55,054 nt of DNA from Acidobacteriota bacterium (GTDB taxonomy: Bacteria > Acidobacteriota > Vicinamibacteria > Marinacidobacterales > Marinacidobacteraceae), in NCBI GenBank assembly GCA_022826195.1, contig JAJDVI010000026.1, positions 1 to 55,054 of the forward strand, written 5' to 3'. The first letter of the stretch is position 1, and each line of letters starts with the position of its first letter. Positions 33,260 through 41,631 of this stretch are shown in pieces. Both the position numbers and the translations under genes were made by a program. The notes below the pieces were generated by a model. That model did no database searches, was not told the DNA's origin, and saw only the letters and a list, made by a program, of their open reading frames with translations.

Positions 33260-35569
33260 GTGACGCGGACTTCTCTCCTTCCCCGTTTCTCGCCCCTTCG
33301 ACGCGGCTTCCGGCGGGCCGGTCCGCTCGCCGCCTGCCTCGCCTTCGCGACCACCACCTGGGCCCACCCGACGATCTCGGGAAGGGTGCTCATGTCGGAA
33401 ACCGGCGAACCGGCGCATGACGCCGAAGTCCTGCTGATCCAGACCGACCAGGTGGTCCATACCGACGACGACGGCCGCTTCGCGTTCGTGGACGTGGACC
33501 ACATCGGTGCCGTCACGCTCCATGTGGACCTCGGCTTCCTCAGCGCGGTCCGGACCGTGGTGATTGACGTCGAACAGGAGGAGGACTTCGAGATCAGCGA
33601 GCCCATCGTCCTCGGGGCGCGGCACCGGATGCACGAACGGGTCACGGTCACCGCCTCGGCCAGCGATTCGTCGCCGTTCGAGGCCTTCGGTTCGGTGCAC
33701 GCCCTGGAGGGGCTGGACCTTCAGAACGAGGCGGCGCGCAACGTCGCGGAGCTGCTCGAGGGCACCACCGGCGTGGCGATGCGCAGTTTCGGACCCGGTT
33801 CCGCGCGCCCGATCGTGCGCGGCTTCGACGGGGACCGGATCCTTGTCATGGAGGACGGCGTGCGGACCAGTGACCTGGGCAGCCAGTCCGCGGACCACGG
33901 GGTTCCGGTGGACCCGCTGCAGGCCGAACGGGTCGAGGTCGTGCGGGGACCCGCGACGCTGCTCTACGGGTCGAACGCCATCGGGGGCGCCGTGAACGTG
34001 ATCTCCATGGCGTCCCACCTGGCGCATTCGCCGCCGCCCGGATTCCGGGGGCAGGCCAACCTCGACTACTCGACCGCCGACGCGGGCATGCGAGGAGGCG
34101 TTCGCGCCCAGGCGTCCGGCGCGGGCTGGTTCGCCTGGGGCGGGGGCAACGCAAACCGGACCGAGGACTACAACACCCCCGTCGGCGTGGTCGAGAACTC
34201 GGAGAGCTCCATGAACCAGGGAGAGGCGGGGATCGGCCTCTTCGGCGAGCGCGTCTGGGTCTCGGGCACCATGCGCATGGACGACGCCCGCTACGGCGTT
34301 CCGTTCGCCGGAGACTTCCACGGCAGCCACGTGGGGCACGACCACGGGCCGGTCGGCGACGAGGAACAACTGTCGGTGGACGTCACGATGAACCGGCGGC
34401 AGTTCCGCACCGACTTCGGGTTCCGCGGCCTCGGTTTCCTGTTCGACGAGGCGGAATTCACGGTCCGCTACGCCGACTACGACCAGGACGAGATCGAGAC
34501 CTTCGAGGCCAGCGGGGAAGAGATCGTCGCGACCCACTTCGACAACCGGTCGGTCGTGTTCCGCGGTGAGCTCAGGAAGCCGGCCGGGCGGGTGACCAGC
34601 CGGGTCGGGGTCTGGGGCAACGTGCGGGACTACGAAGCCTGGGGCCACGAAGCGCTGGCGCCGGAGACCCGGCAGAACGCAGTCGCGGCCTTCACCTACA
34701 ACGAGATCGAAGCGAGCGAAGGGCTCGATCTGCTGCTCGGAGCGCGCGCCGAGCGAAACGCCTACGACGTCGGCGAAGACACGAACCCGCTCCGGCCGGC
34801 GGAAGTCGTAGACCGCAACTTCCTCACCGCGTCGGCGAGCACCGGCGCCCGGCTCGCGGTGGGCGGCTCCACCGCCCTGGTCGGCGTGGCGAGCCTCGCG
34901 ACCCGCGCCCCCTCGCTCGAGGAGCTCTACAACTTCGGCCCCCACATCGGGAACCTGGCGTTCGAGATCGGCAATCCCGAACTCGACCAGGAACGGTCGC
35001 TGGGATTCGACGTGAGCCTCCGGCAGAGTTCGGAAGCGCTCACCGGGAGCCTCAGCGTCTTCCGTTACGACATCTCCAACTTCGTGTTCGGAGAGGTGCT
35101 GGGCGGAATGATCAGCGGCTTGCCCGTCTGGCTGTTCCAGCAGTCGGACGCGACCTACCAGGGCTTCGAAGCGGAGGGACACCTGAGCCTCGGCGCCGCC
35201 GAACTGGTGGCGAACGCGGCCTACGTGGACGCAAAGCTCGCGAGCGGCGAGTACGTGCCGCGCATCCCCCCGCTCGGCGGACAGTTGAAGCTGGACGTCC
35301 CGGTCGGCAGGCTGCGCCTCGCGCCCCGGGTGCGCTGGGCCTCCCGGATGGACCGCCTCTACCGGGACGAGACCCCGACCGACGGCTACGCGGTGTTCGA
35401 CTTCACCGCCTCCTACGTGTTCGTCGGAGCGCACATGACGCACAACATCTCGCTCCGGGGCTACAACCTCACCGACGCCGAGTACCGCCACCACAACTCG
35501 CTGATCAAGGACATGGCGGCCCAGATGGGCCGCGGCTTCCGGATCAGCTACTCGCTGCGGTTCTTTTAG
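33260..35569 (+). CDS. TonB-dependent receptor 2, ZnuD-like, with His-rich loop
   Basis: This 769-aa receptor is preceded by AGGAGG 7 nt before its GTG. A long leader ends in TTTWA, then comes HPTISGRVL, which starts the carboxypeptidase-regulatory domain. The plug has PIVRGFDGDRILVMEDGVR, VEVVRGPATLLYG and NAIGGAVNV. A barrel loop (about residues 350-365) contains HGSHVGHDHG, a metal-binding signature that receptor 1 lacks; receptor 1 has an acidic loop elsewhere. The C-terminus is YSLRFF. Strong colinearity with receptor 1 indicates a tandem duplication followed by loop specialisation, possibly for different metals or metal complexes. It converges with the Oar-like gene 17 bp away. Confidence 0.9.
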   Translation: MTRTSLLPRFSPLRRGFRRAGPLAACLAFATTTWAHPTISGRVLMSETGEPAHDAEVLLIQTDQVVHTDDDGRFAFVDVDHIGAVTLHVDLGFLSAVRTVVIDVEQEEDFEISEPIVLGARHRMHERVTVTASASDSSPFEAFGSVHALEGLDLQNEAARNVAELLEGTTGVAMRSFGPGSARPIVRGFDGDRILVMEDGVRTSDLGSQSADHGVPVDPLQAERVEVVRGPATLLYGSNAIGGAVNVISMASHLAHSPPPGFRGQANLDYSTADAGMRGGVRAQASGAGWFAWGGGNANRTEDYNTPVGVVENSESSMNQGEAGIGLFGERVWVSGTMRMDDARYGVPFAGDFHGSHVGHDHGPVGDEEQLSVDVTMNRRQFRTDFGFRGLGFLFDEAEFTVRYADYDQDEIETFEASGEEIVATHFDNRSVVFRGELRKPAGRVTSRVGVWGNVRDYEAWGHEALAPETRQNAVAAFTYNEIEASEGLDLLLGARAERNAYDVGEDTNPLRPAEVVDRNFLTASASTGARLAVGGSTALVGVASLATRAPSLEELYNFGPHIGNLAFEIGNPELDQERSLGFDVSLRQSSEALTGSLSVFRYDISNFVFGEVLGGMISGLPVWLFQQSDATYQGFEAEGHLSLGAAELVANAAYVDAKLASGEYVPRIPPLGGQLKLDVPVGRLRLAPRVRWASRMDRLYRDETPTDGYAVFDFTASYVFVGAHMTHNISLRGYNLTDAEYRHHNSLIKDMAAQMGRGFRISYSLRFF

Positions 35570-35586
35570 GGCGCAGGCGGGGCGGC

Positions 35587-38500
35587 TCAGAAACGAAGAC
35601 TGAGTCCCACCTGGCCGCGGCGAGTGTCGCCGAGGCCGCTGCGGAGCGTGCCGTCGAAGTTGAAGAGCAGCGAGCCGGTGTGGCTGTCGAGGAAGTTGTC
35701 GGCGCCCGTGAGGTTGAAGACCTCGACGATCGGTTCGAGGGTCGCGCCGTTCGGCAGCGCGAAGCTGCGTGAGATCCGCAGGTCCCAGGTGAAGAACTCG
35801 TTGTCGCGCCGCAGCGTGTTCCGGGTGAGGATGGAGCCGTCGGCGCAGATGCGGTCCGACGGCTGGTTCGCGCGCTCGCCGGGCTGCGCGCACCGCTCCG
35901 AAGCGGGGGAGGCCGACAGGTAGCGGAACACGTTGTTCCAGTTCACGTCGCCGGGCAGGGTGACCAGCAGGTAGCCGCTCACCTGGTGGCGGCGGTCGCG
36001 GTCCGACCAGCCGAACTCGGGGCCGAGGTTCGAGGGGTCGGCGTAACGGAAGGTGAACGGGTCCCGCTCGTTGTCGTCGTCGGAGCGGTCGAAGGCGAGG
36101 GTGTAGTGGGCCTCGAACGTCAGCGGCCGGTCCCCGAGCGAGCTCCAGCCGCGCAGCCCGACGGTCAGCGCCCGGTAGCGCGAGCGGGCGCTGCTCTCGG
36201 CGACGGTCAGCGCGTTGATGCCCCCGCCCGACGGGTGCGTGCCGACGCCGAACGGCGAGCCGAAGGCGGCGGCGTTGCGGTCCACGAACCGGAAGAGCTG
36301 GTCGGTGCGCGCGTAGACGAAGTTGGCGCTCGCCGCCATGCCCCGTCCGAGGTCCCGGTCGAGCCCGACGCTGAACGACCAGGTGCGCGGCAGCTCGAGG
36401 TCCCGGTCGGCGACCTGGATATCCGGGAGGAACGGGGCCGTCGCCTGGGGGTCGAGCTGCCGGTCGATCTCCGGGACCGGGCCGAGGAAGGTGTCGGCGC
36501 TGCTGCGGAAGAGGATCTGCTGGAACGCCCCGTTCGTGGAGCGGTGCTGGGCGAACACCAGCAGCGGGATGCGCGAGACGTAGGAGCCGGCTGCCGCGCG
36601 CGCCACCGTGCTTCCGTCGCCGGCGACGTCCCAGGCCAGCCCGAAGCGCGGCTGCAGGTTGTCGAGATCGTGGGGGATCCGCCCGTCGGAGGGGAACGCC
36701 GGGTCGTCGAGGTAGGGCGCGAAGAAGGTGTCTTCCGGTTCGACGAAGACGCCGGGGTGCCAGGTCCCGTCCCAGCGCAGTCCGAGATCGAGGGTCACGT
36801 CCTCGCCCGGGTGCCAGGTGTCCTGGACGAAGAGGCCGATCTCGTGCATGGACGCCCGCTGCCGGCCGAGCTCGGCCGGCGGGATGCCGGGGACGGTCGC
36901 CGACTGGAGGTAGAGCAGCACCGGGCCAGTGATCGCGGCGCCCTCGGGACAGCCTCCCGTGGTGCTCGCCGAGCCGTCGGAGCAGTGCACGTAGCCGCTC
37001 CCGTGGGTCGCGAAGCCGATGAAACCCTCGACCGAATCGAAGAGGTAGCGGCTGTTGGCGAAGCCCATGAACTGCTGCTCCACCCGGGTCCGGTTGTATT
37101 CGACCCCGGCCTTGAAGAGATGGGAACCGGTGGCGTACGACAGGTTGTCCACGATCTGGAACCGGTCGTCGAAGGCGGGATCGATCGGCAGGAAGAACGG
37201 GAGCCCGATCCGGAACCCGTCCGCGAAGTCCATGCCGATGTCCGGGAAGGGACGGCCGCCGAGCCGCTCGAACTGGGGCTGGCCCGGGAGAGCGGCGCCC
37301 GGCAGCAGCGGCCCGTCGTACCAGCGCGGCCGGTCCTCGCGCGCCCACTGGACCCGCAGCTCGTTCGAGAGCGCGTTGGTGAGCAGCGAGCGAAGGCTCC
37401 CGTTCACGGCGTGGGAGAAGCCCCGCTCGATCCCGTTCATGGAGGCGCCCCACGAGTCCACGTCGAAGGTGCCGTTCACCTGTTCGGACCAGTTGTGGTT
37501 GTACTTGAGGGACGCCTGGTGCCGGCCGCTCAGGTTGAAGTCCAGCTTGGCGAGGAGCGAACGGGCGTCGTCGGTGCGGCGGATGGGCCCGAACTCGTCC
37601 TCGAAGAGCCCCGGCCAGCGGGTGTTGAGGAAGGAGTCCAGCCGCTCCAGGTTCGCCGGGTTCGCGACGCGCCGGGTGGTCTGCTTGGTCTCGGCGGCGG
37701 CCTGCTGGTCGTAGGCGAGGAAGAAGAAGGCGCGGTCCCGGACGAGCGGGCCGCCGAAGGTCGCCCCGAACTGGTTCCGCCCGAAATCGGGCTTCCCGCC
37801 GCCCCGGTCCGCGGAGTACCCGGCGGCGATCTCGTCCCACTGGCCGAAGTAGTGGGCGGAGCCGGCGAGCTCGTTGGTGCCCGACTTGGTGATGACGTTG
37901 ATGAAGCCGCCCGCCGAGCGGCCGAACTCGGCGGGGGCGCCCTGGTTCACGATCACCAGCTCGCCGATGGCGTCCTGGTTGAAGGTGAACGCCGCCCGCT
38001 GGCCGCCGCGCTGCTCCCCGAAGAAGGGGTTGTTGAAGTCGGCCCCGTCCACGATGAAGTTGTTGAAGATGCCCCGCTGGCCGTTGATGTTCAGCTCGTC
38101 GCCGTCCGGCCCCTGGGAGACCGAGGCGCCGGGGGTGAGGAGGGCCAGGTCCACGAAGTTGCGGCCGTTGCTCGGCACGGCGTCCACGACTTCCTCCCTG
38201 AGGCGCTGGGAGCGGGTGAAGTCGGTCGCCTCGATCGGGGACGGCAGCTCGCCGAAGACCGTGACCGTCTCGGTGGCCACGACCCGGAGGTCCAGGTGGA
38301 AGTGCAGCACCTCCCCCACCCGGAGGATCGCCCCCTCGATCCGCTCGGTCCCGAACCCCCCGGCGGCGGTGACGGTCAGGTCGTAGGTCCCCGGCGGCAG
38401 CAGGCTCCGCACGAACCCGCCCGAACCCGAGGTCTCGACGCTGGTCACCAGGTCGGTATCCCGATGCTGGATCAGGACGACGGCCCCCGCCACCGCATTC

Positions 38501-38643
38501 CCCAGCGGATCGCTCACCTCACCCCGGATGACGCCCGTGGTGGTCCCCGCCTGCGCGGCAAGTTCCGGCGCATGGAGACAGACGAGCGCCAACGCCAGGA
38601 ACCACGAAGCCCGGGGACGGCGATGTCCAGCGGCGAGACCCAC
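35587..38643 (-). CDS. Large Oar-like TonB-dependent receptor
   Basis: This 1018-aa outer-membrane receptor has a signal peptide (ends APELAAQ, about residue 31) and a carboxypeptidase-regulatory-like domain (about 35-120: GVIRGEVSDPLGNAVAGAVV). The plug has LPSNGRNFVDLALLTPG-type sequence (here VPSNGRNFVDLALLTPG), NGQRGIFNNFIVDGADFN and FINVITKSGTNELAGSAHYF. A long barrel ends in VGLSLRF. This class is greatly expanded in Acidobacteriota and imports large or unknown substrates, often oligosaccharides or peptides. The GTG at 38643 has no clear ribosome-binding site. It does not belong to the same transcript as the ZnuD-like receptors. Confidence 0.92.
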   Translation of the reverse strand: MGLAAGHRRPRASWFLALALVCLHAPELAAQAGTTTGVIRGEVSDPLGNAVAGAVVLIQHRDTDLVTSVETSGSGGFVRSLLPPGTYDLTVTAAGGFGTERIEGAILRVGEVLHFHLDLRVVATETVTVFGELPSPIEATDFTRSQRLREEVVDAVPSNGRNFVDLALLTPGASVSQGPDGDELNINGQRGIFNNFIVDGADFNNPFFGEQRGGQRAAFTFNQDAIGELVIVNQGAPAEFGRSAGGFINVITKSGTNELAGSAHYFGQWDEIAAGYSADRGGGKPDFGRNQFGATFGGPLVRDRAFFFLAYDQQAAAETKQTTRRVANPANLERLDSFLNTRWPGLFEDEFGPIRRTDDARSLLAKLDFNLSGRHQASLKYNHNWSEQVNGTFDVDSWGASMNGIERGFSHAVNGSLRSLLTNALSNELRVQWAREDRPRWYDGPLLPGAALPGQPQFERLGGRPFPDIGMDFADGFRIGLPFFLPIDPAFDDRFQIVDNLSYATGSHLFKAGVEYNRTRVEQQFMGFANSRYLFDSVEGFIGFATHGSGYVHCSDGSASTTGGCPEGAAITGPVLLYLQSATVPGIPPAELGRQRASMHEIGLFVQDTWHPGEDVTLDLGLRWDGTWHPGVFVEPEDTFFAPYLDDPAFPSDGRIPHDLDNLQPRFGLAWDVAGDGSTVARAAAGSYVSRIPLLVFAQHRSTNGAFQQILFRSSADTFLGPVPEIDRQLDPQATAPFLPDIQVADRDLELPRTWSFSVGLDRDLGRGMAASANFVYARTDQLFRFVDRNAAAFGSPFGVGTHPSGGGINALTVAESSARSRYRALTVGLRGWSSLGDRPLTFEAHYTLAFDRSDDDNERDPFTFRYADPSNLGPEFGWSDRDRRHQVSGYLLVTLPGDVNWNNVFRYLSASPASERCAQPGERANQPSDRICADGSILTRNTLRRDNEFFTWDLRISRSFALPNGATLEPIVEVFNLTGADNFLDSHTGSLLFNFDGTLRSGLGDTRRGQVGLSLRF

Positions 38644-38690
38644 ACGGAAATTCTAGGCCGCGGGCCCAAACAGCGGAGATCACGCGCCGG

Positions 38691-38738
38691 CTTGGCCGGC
38701 ACCGCGGCGCTCCGCGCCGCGCACGTCACAACCCCACC
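38691..38738 (+). repeat. Palindromic repeat family 2, partial copy
   Basis: Carries the GCACCGCGGCGCTCCGCG and CCGCGCACGTCACAACCCC blocks, but the first hairpin is shortened to CGGCTTGGCCGGC. It is a direct neighbour of the full copy at 38759. Confidence 0.75.
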
Positions 38739-38758
38739 TGTCCTCACGACGCCCACGG

Positions 38759-38820
38759 CTTGGAACGCCGGTCTCCAGACCGGCACCGCGGCGCTCCGCG
38801 CCGCGCACGTCACAACCCCA
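38759..38820 (+). repeat. Palindromic repeat family 2, full copy
   Basis: Begins CTTGGAACGCCGGTCTCC and ends CGCGCACGTCACAACCCC. Opposite orientation to 29801-29860, so the two bracket the receptor block. The rest of 38644-38897 has no gene. Confidence 0.8.
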
Positions 38821-38897
38821 CCCAAAAAAACAGCAGCCCCGGCTGCTAGCCTGTCCCCTCCCCAGGCGGGGCGGCAAGAGCCCGGGAGGCAAGGCAG

Positions 38898-40532
38898 ATG
38901 AGACGCACTCCACGGATTCCGGCAGTACTCACGGCGGCGATCCTGGCCGGATGCACCGCCCCTACCACCGACACCCCGCAACCCGCCGACCTGCTCATCC
39001 GCGACGCCCGGATCGTGGACGGCACGGGCGGTCCCTGGTTCCGGGGAAACCTCGCCGTCGCCGGGGACACCATCGTGAGCGTCGGGCCGGACGAACCGGA
39101 CGCCCTCCGGGAGATCGACGCTGGCGGGATGGTGCTGGCCCCGGGGTTCATCGACATGCACGCCCACTCGGAGTACGGGCTGGTCGTCGATCCCCGCGCC
39201 CTCAGCAAGACCGCCCAGGGCGTCACCACCGAGGTGCTCGGAGAGCATCTCTCGGCGGGGCCGGTGATGGGACCCGCGGTGGACGACCCGATGATGGTCG
39301 CCCCGCCCATCGAACGGGACTGGACCACCCTCGGGGGCTACCTCGACCGGCTCGAGTTCGCCGGGGTGGGCCCGAACGTCGTCTCCTACGTGGGCTCGGG
39401 ACAGGTGCGCGCCTCCGTGGTCGGCTACGAGGAGCGGGACCCGACCGAGAAGGAACTGCAGCGCATGGAGGCGCTCGTCGCGCAGGCGATGGAGGAGGGG
39501 GCGTTCGCGCTGGCGAGCGGCATGGCCTACATCCCGAACGCCTTCATGAGCACCGAGGAACTCATCCGGCTGACCCGGGTGGCCGCCGGGTACGGAGGCA
39601 TCTACGTAAGCCACCTGCGCGGCGGCCTCGACGGGCTCGCCGAGGGGATCACCATCGCCCGCGAGGCGGGAACCGCGCTCGAGATCCACCACCTGAACTC
39701 CACCTCGGGCGCCCGGATCCCGGAATACGCGGCGATGATCGCCGAGGCGCGCGCCTCGGGCGTGGACGTGACCGGGAACGTCTATCCCTACATCGCGGGC
39801 TGGACCTACCTGCGCTCCCTGCTGCCGGCCTGGGCGCAGGAAGGCGGCGTGGACCGGATGCTCGCGCGGCTGACGGACCCGGCCGACCGGGAACGGCTGC
39901 TGGCCGAGCTCCGGGAATCCGAGGCCCGGCGGCCCCGCTGGGGGCGCACGTTCGTGAGTTCCTTCCGGGACGAGGTGGACGGGCTCTCGATCGTGGACCT
40001 CGGGGACGCCCGGGGGATGTCGCCCGAGGAAGGGCTGCTGGACCTCCTCATCGAGCAGGAAGGCGAGGGGTTCCAGATCTCTTTCGGGAACGAGGAGGTG
40101 AACCTGGTCCAGGCGCTCGCCCAGCCCTTCACCCACATCGGCTCCGACGGCAGCGCCCTGGCGGCGGGGATGCGCACGCCGATGGGAAAGCCCCATCCGC
40201 GCTCCTTCGGCACCTACCCGCGGGTCCTGGCGAAATACGTGCGGGAAGAGGGACTCCTGACCCTGGAGGAGGCGATCCGCAAGATGAGCTCGGCGCCCGC
40301 GAACCGCCTCGGTCTGTCGGACCGCGGGGTCCTCCGGCCCGGGATGAAAGCGGACATGGTCCTCTTCGACCCGGACACGGTCCAGGACGAGGCCACCTTC
40401 GAGGAACCCGAGCGCTACCCGACCGGCATCCCCTGGGTCTTCGTGAACGGCGTCGCGATCATCGCCGAGGGCGAGCCCACCGGCGAGCTACCGGGCCACG
40501 TGCTCCGGGGCCCGGGGTACGTGGGGCGTTGA
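38898..40532 (+). CDS. N-acyl-D-amino-acid deacylase-type amidohydrolase, lipoprotein
   Basis: This 544-aa predicted lipoprotein (LAGC, Cys19) belongs to the D-aminoacylase branch of the amidohydrolase superfamily, which releases D-amino acids or peptides from N-acyl forms. It has the N-terminal beta-sandwich half (DLLIRDARIVDGTG), then GFIDMHAHSEYG with the metal His pair, GVTTEVLGEH, SHLRGG and IHHLNS for further metal His, HIGSDGSA with the catalytic Asp, and HPRSFGTYPRVL. The C-terminal sandwich has GVLRPGMKADMVLFDP. GGGAGG precedes the ATG. A periplasmic location suits peptidoglycan or D-peptide turnover. The exact substrate cannot be read from sequence. Confidence 0.88.
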   Translation: MRRTPRIPAVLTAAILAGCTAPTTDTPQPADLLIRDARIVDGTGGPWFRGNLAVAGDTIVSVGPDEPDALREIDAGGMVLAPGFIDMHAHSEYGLVVDPRALSKTAQGVTTEVLGEHLSAGPVMGPAVDDPMMVAPPIERDWTTLGGYLDRLEFAGVGPNVVSYVGSGQVRASVVGYEERDPTEKELQRMEALVAQAMEEGAFALASGMAYIPNAFMSTEELIRLTRVAAGYGGIYVSHLRGGLDGLAEGITIAREAGTALEIHHLNSTSGARIPEYAAMIAEARASGVDVTGNVYPYIAGWTYLRSLLPAWAQEGGVDRMLARLTDPADRERLLAELRESEARRPRWGRTFVSSFRDEVDGLSIVDLGDARGMSPEEGLLDLLIEQEGEGFQISFGNEEVNLVQALAQPFTHIGSDGSALAAGMRTPMGKPHPRSFGTYPRVLAKYVREEGLLTLEEAIRKMSSAPANRLGLSDRGVLRPGMKADMVLFDPDTVQDEATFEEPERYPTGIPWVFVNGVAIIAEGEPTGELPGHVLRGPGYVGR

Positions 40533-40545
40533 GAGGCGGCAGCTC

Positions 40546-41271
40546 GTGAGGGGAACGCTGTTCATCGCCGGGCGGAGCTATGACGATTGGCGGCGATGGG
40601 CACCACTCGGGCGTCTTGATCTGGACCTTGAACGTCCGTGGTACCGCTTTCGGCATGTCAGGGGGTCGGAGCGGGCCGAGGAACTCCGGATCGTGTTGCC
40701 GGTTCCCGGATTCGGTGAAATGCGCCGAAGCTATGAGTCCAGATGCCTGTTTCCGGTTTTCCAGAACCGCGTGATGAATCGCCGCCGACCCGATCTCCCG
40801 GACTACCTGAGGCGAATGGATCTGTCCCCGTCCGTGGACCCCATCCAAGCGCTCTGGGTGGACGGCGGGTATCGCGTGACCGATCATCTGAATGTGTTTC
40901 CGAAGCTGACGCGCGGGGGTGATGGATCTTGTCGGTGCCGTTTCTTCGTCCATCGCACCCGCCATCTCAGTGAAGGTGGGCGACGCCGGCTCGACGCGCT
41001 GGAGCCTGGCGAGCGCCTGCACTTGACACCCGAACTACCGGACAGTCCGACAGTCGCGATCCACACCAGGGACTCGCAACTCATAGGCTGGACCCCGATG
41101 TTCGTGGCGCGCGAAATAACGGTCGCACCGGCTTCGGCACGCTACGAGGCAAGGGTCGTTCGCGTCAATCGTGCTCCCTGGCCGTCATCTCTGAGCGTGC
41201 TCGTGGAGATGCGGAGCTGGTGGGAGAACCACGAACCAATGAGCGGCGAGGACTTCCAGCCGCTCGCGTGA
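40546..41271 (+). CDS. HIRAN-domain-like protein
   Basis: This 241-aa cytoplasmic protein starts at GTG 40546, 13 nt after the deacylase stop. The N-terminal half (WAPLGRLDLD, YRFRHVRG, SRCLFPVFQNRVMNRRRPDLPDYL) resembles a HipA-N-like or associated domain. Residues about 140-210 (ERLHLTPELPDSPTVAIHTRDSQLIGW followed by TPMFVAREI) fit a HIRAN domain, which binds DNA ends or stalled forks. Such stand-alone proteins often lie in defence or mobile regions. The codon make-up is less GC-rich than in the neighbours, which may signal acquisition. Assignment rests on motif memory. Confidence 0.5.
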   Translation: MRGTLFIAGRSYDDWRRWAPLGRLDLDLERPWYRFRHVRGSERAEELRIVLPVPGFGEMRRSYESRCLFPVFQNRVMNRRRPDLPDYLRRMDLSPSVDPIQALWVDGGYRVTDHLNVFPKLTRGGDGSCRCRFFVHRTRHLSEGGRRRLDALEPGERLHLTPELPDSPTVAIHTRDSQLIGWTPMFVAREITVAPASARYEARVVRVNRAPWPSSLSVLVEMRSWWENHEPMSGEDFQPLA

Positions 41272-41361
41272 GGATCGAGACCCAAGGACCGCCAGCCCTG
41301 AGGCCGGCCGGGGCACCAACGAAGGGCGGCGTGTAGGCTTCCGCCTCCAAAGGTGAGCCGG

Positions 41362-41571
41362 ATGTCGAATACGGAATCCGATCTGGAAACGGCCGTGGCC
41401 AAACTCCAGGCTCTCGCCCGAAAATACGGGAGCCCGACTGGGAGCGAAGTGGACGATTTCATCGCCGAACGCCGGGCGGAGGCAGCGAAGGAGTCCGGAG
41501 ATCCGGACCCCTCACGTTCCTCGATTGAGAGTGGGAAACGGCTGGCACAGAGTCCGCGAGCCACACGTTGA
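41362..41571 (+). CDS. Small antitoxin-like ORF without a toxin
   Basis: This 69-aa ORF starts at ATG 41362. The middle (VDDFIAERRAEAAKE) resembles the acidic-basic C-terminal segment of VapB-type antitoxins, and the first part is helical (LETAVAKLQALARKYG). No PIN-domain or other toxin gene lies within 300 bp on either side. It may be an orphan remnant. The 90 bp before it and 60 bp after it hold no other gene. Confidence 0.4.
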   Translation: MSNTESDLETAVAKLQALARKYGSPTGSEVDDFIAERRAEAAKESGDPDPSRSSIESGKRLAQSPRATR

Positions 41572-41631
41572 CAGGCGGCGCGTCCGATGACTTGTGGTGG
41601 AACGCTGATTTCCGAGAGTTGACCAGAAACC

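Noticed and set aside
35986..38901. Long plus-strand open frame opposite the Oar-like receptor
   Set aside because: Antisense to a receptor with signal peptide, plug and barrel motifs; no start signal of its own.
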